A stretch of 58,599 bases of DNA from Magnetococcales bacterium (GTDB lineage: Bacteria > Pseudomonadota > Magnetococcia > Magnetococcales > Magnetaquicoccaceae): positions 824 to 59,422 of the forward strand of contig JADGAR010000022.1 of the NCBI GenBank assembly GCA_015231915.1, given 5' to 3'. The position numbers were made by a program, and so were the translations under genes. This document shows positions 19,457 through 28,231 of this stretch, one piece after another. Within the stretch, counting starts at the first letter, position 1. Each line of letters starts with the position of its first letter. The notes below the pieces were generated by a model, which was given only the letters and a program-made list of their open reading frames with translations, was not told where the DNA came from and made no database searches.

Positions 19457-21181
19457 TTAAGGACCGGTATAGACCCCGTGGATGCCGATCTGATGATTGG
19501 CGCCCTTGAGATGACGATCCAGGCTGGCCTCCAGTTGGGTGACCAGTTTTTTGCCGTTCATCCCCTGCAGGTCGGCATGCAGCCCGGTGAGGGGCTTTTC
19601 GCTCAGGATGACGACGAAGTGATCGGCCCCGAAGGGAGGTTCCACATTGAGATCCAGGGTGTGGGGCTGATTGACCGGAATCTGCAAGGGGTCCTTGATC
19701 TTGCCGTCGTCGATGGGATAAAGGTAATTGATGACCCCGTCCGAGGCGATGTTGAACAGGGTGAGGAAGGGATGATGCTGCCCACTGGTCTCCAGGGTGA
19801 CCCGCTCGCCGTTGCGATGGATCTTGTCGTTGGGTTTCAGGGCCATGGTGGGACTCTTGGCGGCGCTGCGCTGCTTGATGCGCTCCACCACCAGCAACTT
19901 GTCGAAAACCTGGTTGGCATAGGAGATGTCCACCGTGGGCACAGCCGAGGTCCCGGCCCGCTTGAAGGCGCGGGTGGCGGCAATCTGGGGCTGCTTGCCG
20001 TTGTAGAGTTCATCCCCCAGTTGGGAGACGATCCGCTCTTCGGTCATGTTCCAGATCACCTGGGCCTGCTGCGGGGAATCGACCACCTGGATCCCGGGAG
20101 TCAGGTGGGGACGCCACTGATCCTCGGGCAGTCCGGCAGGGATCCCGGTGACATGCAACTTGAGCAGGGCGGGCGCGGCGGTCTCCTTGGCCGGGGATTT
20201 TTGCTTCTCCTCCGGTTTGGCAGCCGTCTCCCCCCCCTTCTTGCCGCTGATGGGCAGGGAGAAATCGTCCCCGCCGCCAGAGAACTGGGGATGCTGCTGA
20301 CCATCCACCAGCATGCGGACGTTCTCCTTGACGTAATGTTCCAGTTCCCCCTTGGAGAGATTGCCGTCCTTGTTGGTGTCGGCAGCGCCGCGAAAGGCCT
20401 TGGCGACGGCGACGCTCAGGGCGCCACGCGGCTTGTCATCCGTCATGATCTCCGGGTCCAGTTCGTGATCCGCCACCGCGCTGATGCCGAAGACCGTGGG
20501 GGGCAAGGCGTCCGGCGAGGCGTCGCCGCGCATGCCGGCTGGCGCGGGCAGCGGCTTGGAAATGACATCGCCGGCGCGGGAGGTGTACAACTGCTTGAGG
20601 GCATCGTCCTTGAAGATGATGGGCGGCACGAAGCGATGCTTGGTCTTTTTCGGCGCACTGGAAAAGGAACGGGTCATGGTGCCGGAGTGACAGGAATCGG
20701 CCACGAAGAGCACCTTGAGATGGGCGGCGTCCTCCCGGAGCATCACGCCGATCTCGTCGTCCACGATGCGCTGGTAGGTGCTCTTGCCCTCCACGTTGAA
20801 ATCGGCCAGCAGGAAATTCTCGTCGCGACCGTCGGTTTCGCTCCCCTTGACGTGTTCCGGCTCCTGGGCGCCGTGCCCGGCATAGGTGAAGACCAGCACG
20901 TCCCCCTTCTTGGTGTGGGAGATCAACTCCTTCCACTTGGCGAACACCGTGTCACGGTCGGCCTTGCGGTCGAGCAGCTCGACCACCTCCTTGGCCCCGG
21001 CCTGGCGCAGGGCGGCGGCGATATCCCTGGCGTCATTGATGGCGCCGTCCAGCTTGGTCTGATGTTGATAGTCGTTGACGCCGATAACAAAACCGTACAG
21101 ATCGGCGGCCAGCGCCGCGTCGGGCAGGCTCGCCCCCGCCAGGAAAAGGCTCAGCGCCAGTGCGGAAAGTGGTTTGTTCAT
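19457..21181 (-). CDS. Secreted caspase-fold protein with EF-hand and DUF4384-like domain
   Basis: Caspase-like (peptidase C14) protein of 574 residues with a signal peptide (MNKPLSALALSLFLAGASLP, cleavage near AALAAD), so it should act in the periplasm or outside. The catalytic dyad is H103 (FTYAGHGAQ) and C164 (VADSCHSG). Residues 268-279 (DTNKDGNLSKGE) form a canonical EF-hand loop, suggesting Ca2+ control as in metacaspases. After a Lys/Glu/Pro linker (about 310-340) a C-terminal domain (about 340-574) contains NDKIHRNGERVTLE and LFNIASDGVINYLYP, typical of DUF4384. The start has GAGG upstream and lies 10 bases after the WD40-caspase gene. Substrate unknown; caspase-fold proteins of this class normally cleave after basic residues, but that is family knowledge. 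Confidence 0.88.
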   Translation of the reverse strand: MNKPLSALALSLFLAGASLPDAALAADLYGFVIGVNDYQHQTKLDGAINDARDIAAALRQAGAKEVVELLDRKADRDTVFAKWKELISHTKKGDVLVFTYAGHGAQEPEHVKGSETDGRDENFLLADFNVEGKSTYQRIVDDEIGVMLREDAAHLKVLFVADSCHSGTMTRSFSSAPKKTKHRFVPPIIFKDDALKQLYTSRAGDVISKPLPAPAGMRGDASPDALPPTVFGISAVADHELDPEIMTDDKPRGALSVAVAKAFRGAADTNKDGNLSKGELEHYVKENVRMLVDGQQHPQFSGGGDDFSLPISGKKGGETAAKPEEKQKSPAKETAAPALLKLHVTGIPAGLPEDQWRPHLTPGIQVVDSPQQAQVIWNMTEERIVSQLGDELYNGKQPQIAATRAFKRAGTSAVPTVDISYANQVFDKLLVVERIKQRSAAKSPTMALKPNDKIHRNGERVTLETSGQHHPFLTLFNIASDGVINYLYPIDDGKIKDPLQIPVNQPHTLDLNVEPPFGADHFVVILSEKPLTGLHADLQGMNGKKLVTQLEASLDRHLKGANHQIGIHGVYTGP

Positions 21182-21191
21182 GCATGCCTCA

Positions 21192-24100
21192 TCATGGTTG
21201 CACCTTGGTCAAGGCGAAGTTCAGGTCATTGAGATTGCTGCTCCGGGTCACGCCCACCGGGCGCTGGGTGTACTGGGGCTGCTCCTTGCTGATCTTTTGC
21301 ATGGCGCGGTCCACGAAGATGGAGATCTGACTGGCAACCACCTCCGTGTCGGCGCGACCTGCAGCATCCCCCTTCAGGCCGGTCAGGACGGCATGGGCAA
21401 AAAGCCCATGGTCCGTGCCCTTGCCGTTCTTGTCGATGTACTCGTCGGCGGACTCCTGGCGGGGACCGGAGGCGGCCACCAGCAAAAGATCGCCGGTACG
21501 CTCCCGCACCTTGCTGATCCCCTCGCTCTCCTGGTCGAGGTCCAGGGTCCCCCCCTTCACCCGGAAGGCGCCGGAGTGGCAGGAATCGAGAAACAGGACC
21601 ATCTTGGCCGACTTTTCCGCCAGGGCCGCCAGTTTCTCCCCCAGCAGGGACTGGGAAAGGGCGGTCTTTTCCCAATTATCGGTCGTGCGGGCGTTCTGGG
21701 TGATGAAATAATAGGTATTGTCCTGATTGGTGCCGTGCCCGGCCAGATAGATCACCACCGTATCCCGCGATCCGACCCGCGCGGCCAGCCGGTCGAAGGC
21801 GGCAAGCACGTTGTCGCGGGAGGCCTTTTCATCATACAGGGCTTCAACCGCCACCTTGCCGTATTCGTCGCTGTGCTGTTTTTCCATCAACCCGGCCACG
21901 GCCCTGGCATCCTTGACCGCAAAACGCAATCTGGCTTCGGGTTCGGCATAGTTGTCCACCCCGATGGCCAGGACGTGCATGGTGGGCTTGTCGCCACGGG
22001 AGGCCGCAGTCTGGACGGGCGGGACGATCAGGTTGACCACCCCGCTTTGCCCATGGACGGCGTTGGCGGCATCGAAGGCGCGAATCCGGATGCGGTTCTC
22101 GTCGGGCAGGAGTTCCAGGTCCCGTTCCAGGAGGAGCGGCTCCTCCTTGGCCGGGGCGGCGGTCGGGGCGCGGGCGAAACCACGGGTGCGGGCATTGGCG
22201 TTCTCCACCACCACGCCGTTGCGCAGCAGATGGATCTCGCTCACCCCTCCCTCGCGCTCCTTGAGCTTGAACTTGAGCCGCACGTACCGCTTGCCTTCCG
22301 GCAATTGATGGGTATGCAGCACCGGTTCCTGGTCCACAGGGGCGCGGGAGAAACCACGGGTGGTCCCGCCCTTGCCCACCGGGAAGCAGTTCTCCTTGCC
22401 CGCCTCCGGGGAGTCGGCGCGCCGGAAACCGCGCGTCCCGCCGAGGGTGTCGAGCAAACAATATTCCACCACCTCCACCTCCGGGACCGGGGCGGCGAAC
22501 AACCGCCCCACCGCCGCATCGGCCTGGGCGAGCCGGGCGGTCAGTTCGGCGTCGTTGCCGTCCCCCTTCATCTTGCGGCCCAGCAAAGAGGGCGAAAAGA
22601 AACTCTGGTAGAGCTGACCGAAGTCGATCCAATCCGGCGCCTTGCTCCCGCCCCGGTTGAGGTGGAAACCGGCCAGCCCCTTGCCGCCCTCTTGCGAGTG
22701 GGCGAAAATCCCCTCGCGACTCCAGGCGATCCACTGGCGGCTATCCGCATGGATGAAAAAGGTGGCGTACTCCTCCAGGAGCAGGGGCGCGGCAGCGCGG
22801 GGACGATACCAGTGCATGGTGCCGTCCGCCAGGGCCGCGACCAGATAACGGCCATCCCTGGAGAGATTCACGCCGTACACCGCCGCCGGGACATCGGTTT
22901 TGGCCATCTCCTTGCCTGCGGCGTCGTACCAGCGCAGATAGAAATCGGTGCCCAGGACGAACCCCTTGCCGTCCGGGGCGATGGCCAGGGCGCGAGCCAC
23001 CTCGCCGCGCGCCAGGGCGAGGGTGGCACCGTTCTTCAGACGCGGGGCGGGGCTGTTTTCCCACTGGGTGATCCCCAGGGTGGCATCCTCGGTTTTTGGA
23101 GGGGTCAACCCGGCGTCCGCCGGGGGGTTGACCGCCAGGGTCTGCCGGGCGATGTCGAAGCGGGCCGCGTCCTTGATGCCGGGGCGCAAACGCCACTCCA
23201 CCACCAGACCATCGGCGGAGAGCAGAAAACGCTGCTTGAAGACGCCACGAAAATCGGTGATGGGACTCTTTTTCCGCAACCCCGGCTTGCCGTCCTTGCC
23301 GAGCACGCCCCAGGCGGGTTCGGCGCTGGCATAGATCACGGAGCCGTCCGGGGTCCGTTCCAGGGAGGTGATGGTGTTGTCGGCCACGGGCAGGTCCACC
23401 GGCTTGCCGTTCCCCTTTGGCCAGCGCCTGAGGATGCGCTTTTCCCCCTTGACCGCGCCGCCGGCGGCCAGCAACTCCCCGCCGGACCAGGCCACCACCG
23501 AGAGATTGCCGCCGCTCAAACCGCTGGCGTCGGGCTGCCCGGTCACCTGACCGGAAGCCGGATCGACGAGATCCACCCGCGCCTGATCCAGATACCCCAC
23601 GGCCAGCCGCCCGCCATCTTCGGAGAAGGCCAGACCGTAAGGCTGTTTGCCCCCCTTGCCCTTCACCTCGCGCAGGCGGCGCAACTGGCCGTCGTACAGG
23701 CGGACGATCCCGTCGTCGGCGCTGACGGCCAGGCGGCCATCCGGGGCAAAGGCGAGCCAGTTGGCGGAGACCGTGCCATACTCCCGGTCCTCGGCCATTT
23801 TTTTGCCATTCGCGGCATCCCAGAGCGCCACCCCCTTGCCGTCCCCGAAGGCGGCGGCGAAACGGGTGCCGTCGGGAGAATAGGCCATATGGAGAATCGT
23901 GGCGGGCAGTTTGGCGAGCCGTCCCTTCATCTTCAGGGTGGCGGTGTCGAAGAGGTAGAGCGCGTAGCTCCCCTCGCCGCCGGTGACCGCCCCGGCCACC
24001 AGGGCGGTACGGCCATCGGGCGAAAGGGCGCCCGCATAGAGCGCCCCTTCCACCCCCTCGCCGATGGGTACGCGCAGCACCCCTTTCAGGCCCCCTTCCG

Positions 24101-24305
24101 GCAGGTTCCACAGACGCGCGCTCTTGTCGTCCGAGACGGTCAGCAGGAGTCTCCCCTCGCGATCCGAGGCGATGCGGTTGATGATGGCCACATGCTGACC
24201 CGCGTCGATGCGCAGATAGGGGAGTTCCCTGGTCCCGGTCGCGCCGACAGGCGGCGCCCACACAAGCCAGGCAACCACCGCGACGACCCACCGGAGCCGG
24301 GTCAT
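21192..24305 (-). CDS. WD40-repeat protein with C-terminal caspase domain
   Basis: Exported 1037-residue protein. A signal peptide (cleavage near residue 22) is followed by a WD40 propeller (about 35-500) with several recognisable blades, such as SDDKSARLWNLPEG and SADDGIVRLYDGQL. A linker and Ig-like region (about 580-760) holds three copies of a TRGFxRA peptide. The C-terminal caspase domain (about 785-1030) has dyad H857 (YLAGHGTNQ) and C909 (FLDSCHSG). Its start overlaps the lipoprotein stop (ATGA). Propeller plus caspase is a known bacterial combination in which the propeller presumably binds a partner and controls the protease. Export makes an intracellular defence role unlikely. The target is unknown. 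Confidence 0.88.
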   Translation of the reverse strand: MTRLRWVVAVVAWLVWAPPVGATGTRELPYLRIDAGQHVAIINRIASDREGRLLLTVSDDKSARLWNLPEGGLKGVLRVPIGEGVEGALYAGALSPDGRTALVAGAVTGGEGSYALYLFDTATLKMKGRLAKLPATILHMAYSPDGTRFAAAFGDGKGVALWDAANGKKMAEDREYGTVSANWLAFAPDGRLAVSADDGIVRLYDGQLRRLREVKGKGGKQPYGLAFSEDGGRLAVGYLDQARVDLVDPASGQVTGQPDASGLSGGNLSVVAWSGGELLAAGGAVKGEKRILRRWPKGNGKPVDLPVADNTITSLERTPDGSVIYASAEPAWGVLGKDGKPGLRKKSPITDFRGVFKQRFLLSADGLVVEWRLRPGIKDAARFDIARQTLAVNPPADAGLTPPKTEDATLGITQWENSPAPRLKNGATLALARGEVARALAIAPDGKGFVLGTDFYLRWYDAAGKEMAKTDVPAAVYGVNLSRDGRYLVAALADGTMHWYRPRAAAPLLLEEYATFFIHADSRQWIAWSREGIFAHSQEGGKGLAGFHLNRGGSKAPDWIDFGQLYQSFFSPSLLGRKMKGDGNDAELTARLAQADAAVGRLFAAPVPEVEVVEYCLLDTLGGTRGFRRADSPEAGKENCFPVGKGGTTRGFSRAPVDQEPVLHTHQLPEGKRYVRLKFKLKEREGGVSEIHLLRNGVVVENANARTRGFARAPTAAPAKEEPLLLERDLELLPDENRIRIRAFDAANAVHGQSGVVNLIVPPVQTAASRGDKPTMHVLAIGVDNYAEPEARLRFAVKDARAVAGLMEKQHSDEYGKVAVEALYDEKASRDNVLAAFDRLAARVGSRDTVVIYLAGHGTNQDNTYYFITQNARTTDNWEKTALSQSLLGEKLAALAEKSAKMVLFLDSCHSGAFRVKGGTLDLDQESEGISKVRERTGDLLLVAASGPRQESADEYIDKNGKGTDHGLFAHAVLTGLKGDAAGRADTEVVASQISIFVDRAMQKISKEQPQYTQRPVGVTRSSNLNDLNFALTKVQP
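22165..22440. repeat. Three short direct repeats encoding TRGFxRA
   Basis: Bases 22165-22188 and 22339-22362 match at 23 of 24 positions. A third, more diverged copy lies at about 22414-22440. On the coding (-) strand they encode TRGFARA, TRGFSRA and TRGFRRA. Confidence 0.7.
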
Positions 24306-25462
24306 GACTGCGTCACCGGGAGACGATCCAGCCAGTGGTTCCAGCCCAGATCGACCCGCCCCTCACCGCCCAGGGGACACACCCCACGCCAGGCCATGAA
24401 ACCGTCGGCGGGCATGGGATAGAGGGAAATCTTCTCGAAGCCGCCATCCTCCACGGCGAGATTCTTGGCGAACTCCTGCTCATGGACCTTGATGCTCTCC
24501 TTCTTGGCCTGATTGGCGGAGAGTGCGGAGGTGTTGGCGGCCATCTGGGTATTGCCTCCGGTCTTTTCGTTGATACTCTTCTTCTGTTCGGCGGCCTTTT
24601 TCGCGGCGGCGATACGCTCCTTGCGCTCCTGGTCCAGGGTGGCGACCTGTTTGGCATCCTTTTTCTTGCCGGAACTGGTCGCCTGCTTCTTCCTGGCAAT
24701 CTCCTGATCGATGCGGGCGACCTCCTGCCTGTGTTCCTGCTCGATGGTCTGGTTGTTGGCGGCGATTTTGGCCTTGACCTTCTGCTGCTCCGCCGGCGGC
24801 AACTTGGAGATGTCGAACTCGGCGGCCATCTGCTCGTTGGCGTACTTGTACTCGTCGTAACGCTTGCCGATGTTTTCGGTCACCAGCCGCATCAACTCCT
24901 TGTCCTTGCCCACCTGCTGCTGCAATATCGCCCACTGGGCCTGGGCCTGCTCGCGGGTGATCCGCTTGGCGGCATAATCGGCACGGATTTTGTCCCGCTG
25001 CCGGATGCGGCAGGCCATCAACTCCTTGATGGCGAGATCGGCCTTGTCCAGTTGCGCGCCTTCCTTTTCCAGATCCTGGTTGATGGCGAGAATCGCCTGG
25101 TCGCGACCTTTCTGCATCTGGTTCTTGTAGTAGCCTCCCAGGGCGCCAGCCATGCCCCCGACCGCCGCGCCCACCAGGGCGCCCTTGCCCACGTCCTTCT
25201 TCTTGCCCTGCATTGCGGCCAACAGCCCGCCGGCCACCGCGCCCGCCGCCGCCCCGACCAGGGCGCCCTGCAGCAAGTCCTCGCCAAAGAAATTGCCCGT
25301 GGAGTCCAAGGCCACCACATTGTTGCGGCAGGGGTCCGACCCGTCGTCCGCGCCGATCCGCTCCTGGCGCGTGGAAACACAACTACTGACCACCATACTG
25401 CAAGCCACCAGGGCAGCGGTATACCGATAAGGATGGTTGGGATATTGTCGGTTACAAGTCAT
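24302..25462 (-). CDS. Glycine-zipper lipoprotein with long coiled coil
   Basis: 386-residue envelope protein. After a basic N-terminus a hydrophobic stretch ends in VVSS-C (about residues 24-28), a usable lipobox, so it is probably a lipoprotein. Residues about 63-113 hold two glycine-zipper helices, GALVGAAAGAVAGGLL and GALVGAAVGGMAGALGG, able to pack in a membrane. The rest (about 115-330) is highly charged, Lys/Gln/Glu-rich coiled coil, followed by a short globular tail. An AAAGGA precedes the ATG. It is the first gene of the long - strand run and overlaps the WD40-caspase by 4 bases, so it is likely the membrane anchor or pore partner of the two caspase proteins. I do not recognise a specific family beyond the glycine zipper. 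Confidence 0.75.
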   Translation of the reverse strand: MTCNRQYPNHPYRYTAALVACSMVVSSCVSTRQERIGADDGSDPCRNNVVALDSTGNFFGEDLLQGALVGAAAGAVAGGLLAAMQGKKKDVGKGALVGAAVGGMAGALGGYYKNQMQKGRDQAILAINQDLEKEGAQLDKADLAIKELMACRIRQRDKIRADYAAKRITREQAQAQWAILQQQVGKDKELMRLVTENIGKRYDEYKYANEQMAAEFDISKLPPAEQQKVKAKIAANNQTIEQEHRQEVARIDQEIARKKQATSSGKKKDAKQVATLDQERKERIAAAKKAAEQKKSINEKTGGNTQMAANTSALSANQAKKESIKVHEQEFAKNLAVEDGGFEKISLYPMPADGFMAWRGVCPLGGEGRVDLGWNHWLDRLPVTQS

Positions 25463-25520
25463 TTACAAAGCGTCCTTTCCAATTAAGAGGTTATTTGATT
25501 TAAAATAATGATACATTGAT

Positions 25521-25550
25521 AGTTTAGGGACAATCCACGCCCTTCGTCAA
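25521..25550 (-). promoter_or_regulatory. Candidate promoter of the long - strand operon
   Basis: Read on the - strand: TTGACG (25545-25550), 18-base spacer, TAAACT (25521-25526). It lies about 60 bases upstream of the lipoprotein start in an AT-rich, otherwise empty divergent gap (25463-25634). Confidence 0.42.
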
Positions 25551-25566
25551 GATCAAAAAGGGAACC

Positions 25567-25595
25567 TTGACATTCGATGCTGCCAGCATTCATGT
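25567..25595 (+). promoter_or_regulatory. Candidate promoter of the receiver-kinase operon
   Basis: A perfect TTGACA (25567-25572) is followed after 17 bases by TCATGT (25590-25595), a poor -10. It would serve the + strand operon and is divergent from the promoter at 25521-25550. Confidence 0.3.
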
Positions 25596-25634
25596 TTGTC
25601 AAATGCACGCCATTCATTTTGTCAGCAAGAGCAA

Positions 25635-26024
25635 ATGCACATGCCTGAAGCGACAATTCTGATCGTGGACGATCAGCCCATCACCATCCAGATCCTCGAC
25701 GAAATCCTCCACAAGGAATATCGTCTGCTGTTCGCCGGCAACGGCATGGAGGCCCTGGACTCGGTGGAAGACCACAGGCCCGATCTGATCCTGCTGGACG
25801 TGGTGATGCCAGGAGTGGACGGCCATCAGGTCTGCTCCATTCTCAAGTCCGATCCGGCCACCCGGACCATACCCATCCTCTTCCTCACCTCGATGAACGA
25901 TGAACGGGCCGCCGCAACCGGTATGCAACTGGGCGCAGCGGACTACATCGTCAAACCCTTCGACCCCGCCACGGTGCTGACCAAGGTGCACCGCATCCTC
26001 GCCCGGGCCACCCCCGATGCATGA
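25635..26024 (+). CDS. Stand-alone receiver domain protein
   Basis: Single-domain response regulator of 129 residues, CheY-like in size, with D55 in LLDVVMPGVDG, the acidic pair VDD near the N-terminus, the T/S (FLTS) and K (VKPFD) switch residues. No output domain. It could serve as a diffusible phosphate carrier or sink for the surrounding kinases. The start is uncertain: ATG at 25635 or 25641 (AAGAG at 25627) is preferred over a TTG at 25596. It overlaps the next gene by 8 bases. Confidence 0.85.
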   Translation: MHMPEATILIVDDQPITIQILDEILHKEYRLLFAGNGMEALDSVEDHRPDLILLDVVMPGVDGHQVCSILKSDPATRTIPILFLTSMNDERAAATGMQLGAADYIVKPFDPATVLTKVHRILARATPDA

Positions 26025-27183
26025 ACCGCCCCCCCACCAACGGGTCGTCCTGCTCGTGGACGACGTGGAAACCAACATCCTGATGCTCAACGAGGTGTTG
26101 CGCGACGAATACCGCACCCTCTTCGCCACGAACGGCGAGGAGGCCCTGCGCATGGCCCGCGAAAAACTGCCGGACCTGATCCTCCTGGACATCCAGATGC
26201 CGGGCATGGATGGCGTGGAGGTGTGCAAACGGCTCAAGGAGGATCCGCTCACCAAACGCATTCCGGTGATCTTCATCACGGCCATCTCGGCATCGGCCAC
26301 GGAAACCGAAGGGCTGGAAGCCGGGGCCGTGGATTACATCACCAAACCGATCCGTCCCGACATCGTGCGCTTGCGCGTCCGCAACCACCTGGCCCTGAAA
26401 AACTATCAGGACCACCTGGAGGAACTGGTCAGGGAGCGGACCCGCGAAATCGAGGCGGCCAAGGAGGCCGTGGAGGCGAGCGATCGGGCCAAGACCCGGT
26501 ACTTCATGATTCTGGGCCACGAACTGCGCACCCCGTTGAACGTCATCATCGGCTTTGCCGACCTGCTGATCCACACCCTGCACGAAGAGGAGACGATCGG
26601 CAGCGCGCAACGCATCCTTTTGGCCGGCGAACGACTGCACGCCATCATCGAAAACATCATCGACCTGGTCAAACTGGAGACCGGCATCGTCTCCCCAGGC
26701 CGGCACCCGTTCCACCTGCGCGAAGTGGTCGAGTCGATCAGCCATTCGATCAGCGGGCGTCACGCGGAAAAAGAGATTGCCTTGCAGATCGAAATCGCGC
26801 AAGATGTCCCCTCGGCCCCCACGGGAGACGGGCCAAGGGTCCAGCAGGTGTTGCGTCACCTTCTGGACAACGCCTTCAAGTTCACCCCCGCCGGGGGGAC
26901 GGTACGGCTGACGGTCTCGCAGGGGAATGCAACCGAAGGAGCGGGTACGCAGCTGACATTTTCGATTCGGGACACGGGACCGGGCATCCCGCCGGAGAAA
27001 CGCCAGGAGATCTTCAACGCCTTCACCAGCGGCAGCGACGACCCGTACACCCAGCACAAAGGGGGAGTGGGAGTCGGCCTGACCATCGGTTACCATCTCG
27101 CGCGACTGATGCAAGGTCAACTGACACTTCAAGAGAGCGGTCCGGCAGGGAGTGAATTCCTCTTTTCCGTGCCGTGCGGTTGA
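26017..27183 (+). CDS. Receiver-histidine kinase
   Basis: Soluble 388-residue protein: receiver (about 10-125, D58), short coiled coil (about 128-158), HisKA with H168 in LGHELRTPLNVI, and HATPase (about 270-388) with DTGPGIPPEK and GVGVGLTI. There is no PAS, membrane segment, HPt or C-terminal receiver, so it is regulated by phosphorylation of its own receiver and must pass phosphate on in trans. This is the hybrid type in which a receiver controls a kinase. It sits between a lone receiver and a PstS-like binding protein, all on one transcript with small gaps or overlaps. Confidence 0.9.
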   Translation: MHEPPPHQRVVLLVDDVETNILMLNEVLRDEYRTLFATNGEEALRMAREKLPDLILLDIQMPGMDGVEVCKRLKEDPLTKRIPVIFITAISASATETEGLEAGAVDYITKPIRPDIVRLRVRNHLALKNYQDHLEELVRERTREIEAAKEAVEASDRAKTRYFMILGHELRTPLNVIIGFADLLIHTLHEEETIGSAQRILLAGERLHAIIENIIDLVKLETGIVSPGRHPFHLREVVESISHSISGRHAEKEIALQIEIAQDVPSAPTGDGPRVQQVLRHLLDNAFKFTPAGGTVRLTVSQGNATEGAGTQLTFSIRDTGPGIPPEKRQEIFNAFTSGSDDPYTQHKGGVGVGLTIGYHLARLMQGQLTLQESGPAGSEFLFSVPCG

Positions 27184-27202
27184 GCGAGGGGAAACCAACG
27201 TG

Positions 27203-28216
27203 ATGTCGAGACTCTTCTGGAACACGCTCCTGGCCGGAGTGCTTTGGCTGTGCGTTCACGCACCCGCCATCGCCGGCGAAGCCAACCTCATCGGACCCGC
27301 CTTTTCGGATCCGAACCAGCTCGTCCCCATGCCGCAGGCATGGATCCAACGCGGGATCGAATACGACGCGGAGGCCAAGAAGGCCAAGGCGGACATCGCC
27401 ATCACCCTCGACCAGCAGATCTACCTGATGCTGGGCAAACAAATCGCCGAATACGGCAGACGCCAGGGGATCAACATCGTCAACCAGGAGGGGACCTGCG
27501 GCATCTCGGACGGCTTCGTCGCCCGGAAACAGGTGGATCTGGCCGGCTATTGCTGCGCGCCCGACGCCAAGCAGCGCCTGCCGGGCCTCAAGCACTACAC
27601 CCTGGGGATCGCGGCCAAGGTGTTCATCACCCACCCCGACAACCCGGTGGACAATCTCACCCTGGAACAGATCCGCAAGATCTATCTCGGGGATTACACC
27701 CGCTGGTCGGAGATCCCCGGCTTGCAGGCCGCCCCCAACCGCCCGATCCATGTGGTGGGACGCCTGCACTGCAAGGCGCGTCCCGGCCATTGGCGGCTGC
27801 TGCTGGACACCGACAACCTCTTTACCCCGCGCATGAAAGAAGTCTCCAGCATCCCGGACATGGTCACCGAGGTGATGGAGAAACGCGACGCGATCGGTTA
27901 CGAAACTTTTACCAATATCCTCCATTACCAAAAAAATCCCGGCCCCAAATTCCTGCGCGTGGAAGGCCACGACCCCCATGACCAGGCGGCCATCGCCACC
28001 CTGCGCTATCCCATCTACCGCACCTTCGCCATGACCATCTGGGAGGATCGCACGCTGCGCAACCCCCATGTGGACGGTCTGGTGGCATTCATGCTGCAGG
28101 AAGTGGAAAAACTGGGACCGGAACACGGCTTCGTGCCGGTTTCCCGGCTGCGGGAGGCCGGATGGGTCTTTGCCGGGGAGGAAGTGGTAGCCCATCCCCC
28201 GCCATCGCCGCGCTGA
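27203..28216 (+). CDS. PstS-like periplasmic binding protein
   Basis: Exported binding protein of 337 residues with a signal peptide (MSRLFWNTLLAGVLWLCV..., cleavage after AIAG). Features of PBP-like/PstS proteins are the GTCGISDGFVARKQVDLAG region and NLTLEQIRKIYLGDYTRWSEI, which matches the conserved L...QL..I..G....W..I motif; a later MEKRDAIGYETF resembles the V...GAIGY element. The ATG at 27203 follows GAGGGGAA; a GTG lies just before it. No ABC transporter genes are adjacent. The 1135-residue hybrid kinase starts 15 bases after its stop, so it probably feeds ligand information to that kinase. Phosphate is only one possible ligand. Confidence 0.8.
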   Translation: MSRLFWNTLLAGVLWLCVHAPAIAGEANLIGPAFSDPNQLVPMPQAWIQRGIEYDAEAKKAKADIAITLDQQIYLMLGKQIAEYGRRQGINIVNQEGTCGISDGFVARKQVDLAGYCCAPDAKQRLPGLKHYTLGIAAKVFITHPDNPVDNLTLEQIRKIYLGDYTRWSEIPGLQAAPNRPIHVVGRLHCKARPGHWRLLLDTDNLFTPRMKEVSSIPDMVTEVMEKRDAIGYETFTNILHYQKNPGPKFLRVEGHDPHDQAAIATLRYPIYRTFAMTIWEDRTLRNPHVDGLVAFMLQEVEKLGPEHGFVPVSRLREAGWVFAGEEVVAHPPPSPR

Positions 28217-28231
28217 CCCGCAGGCCATCCC

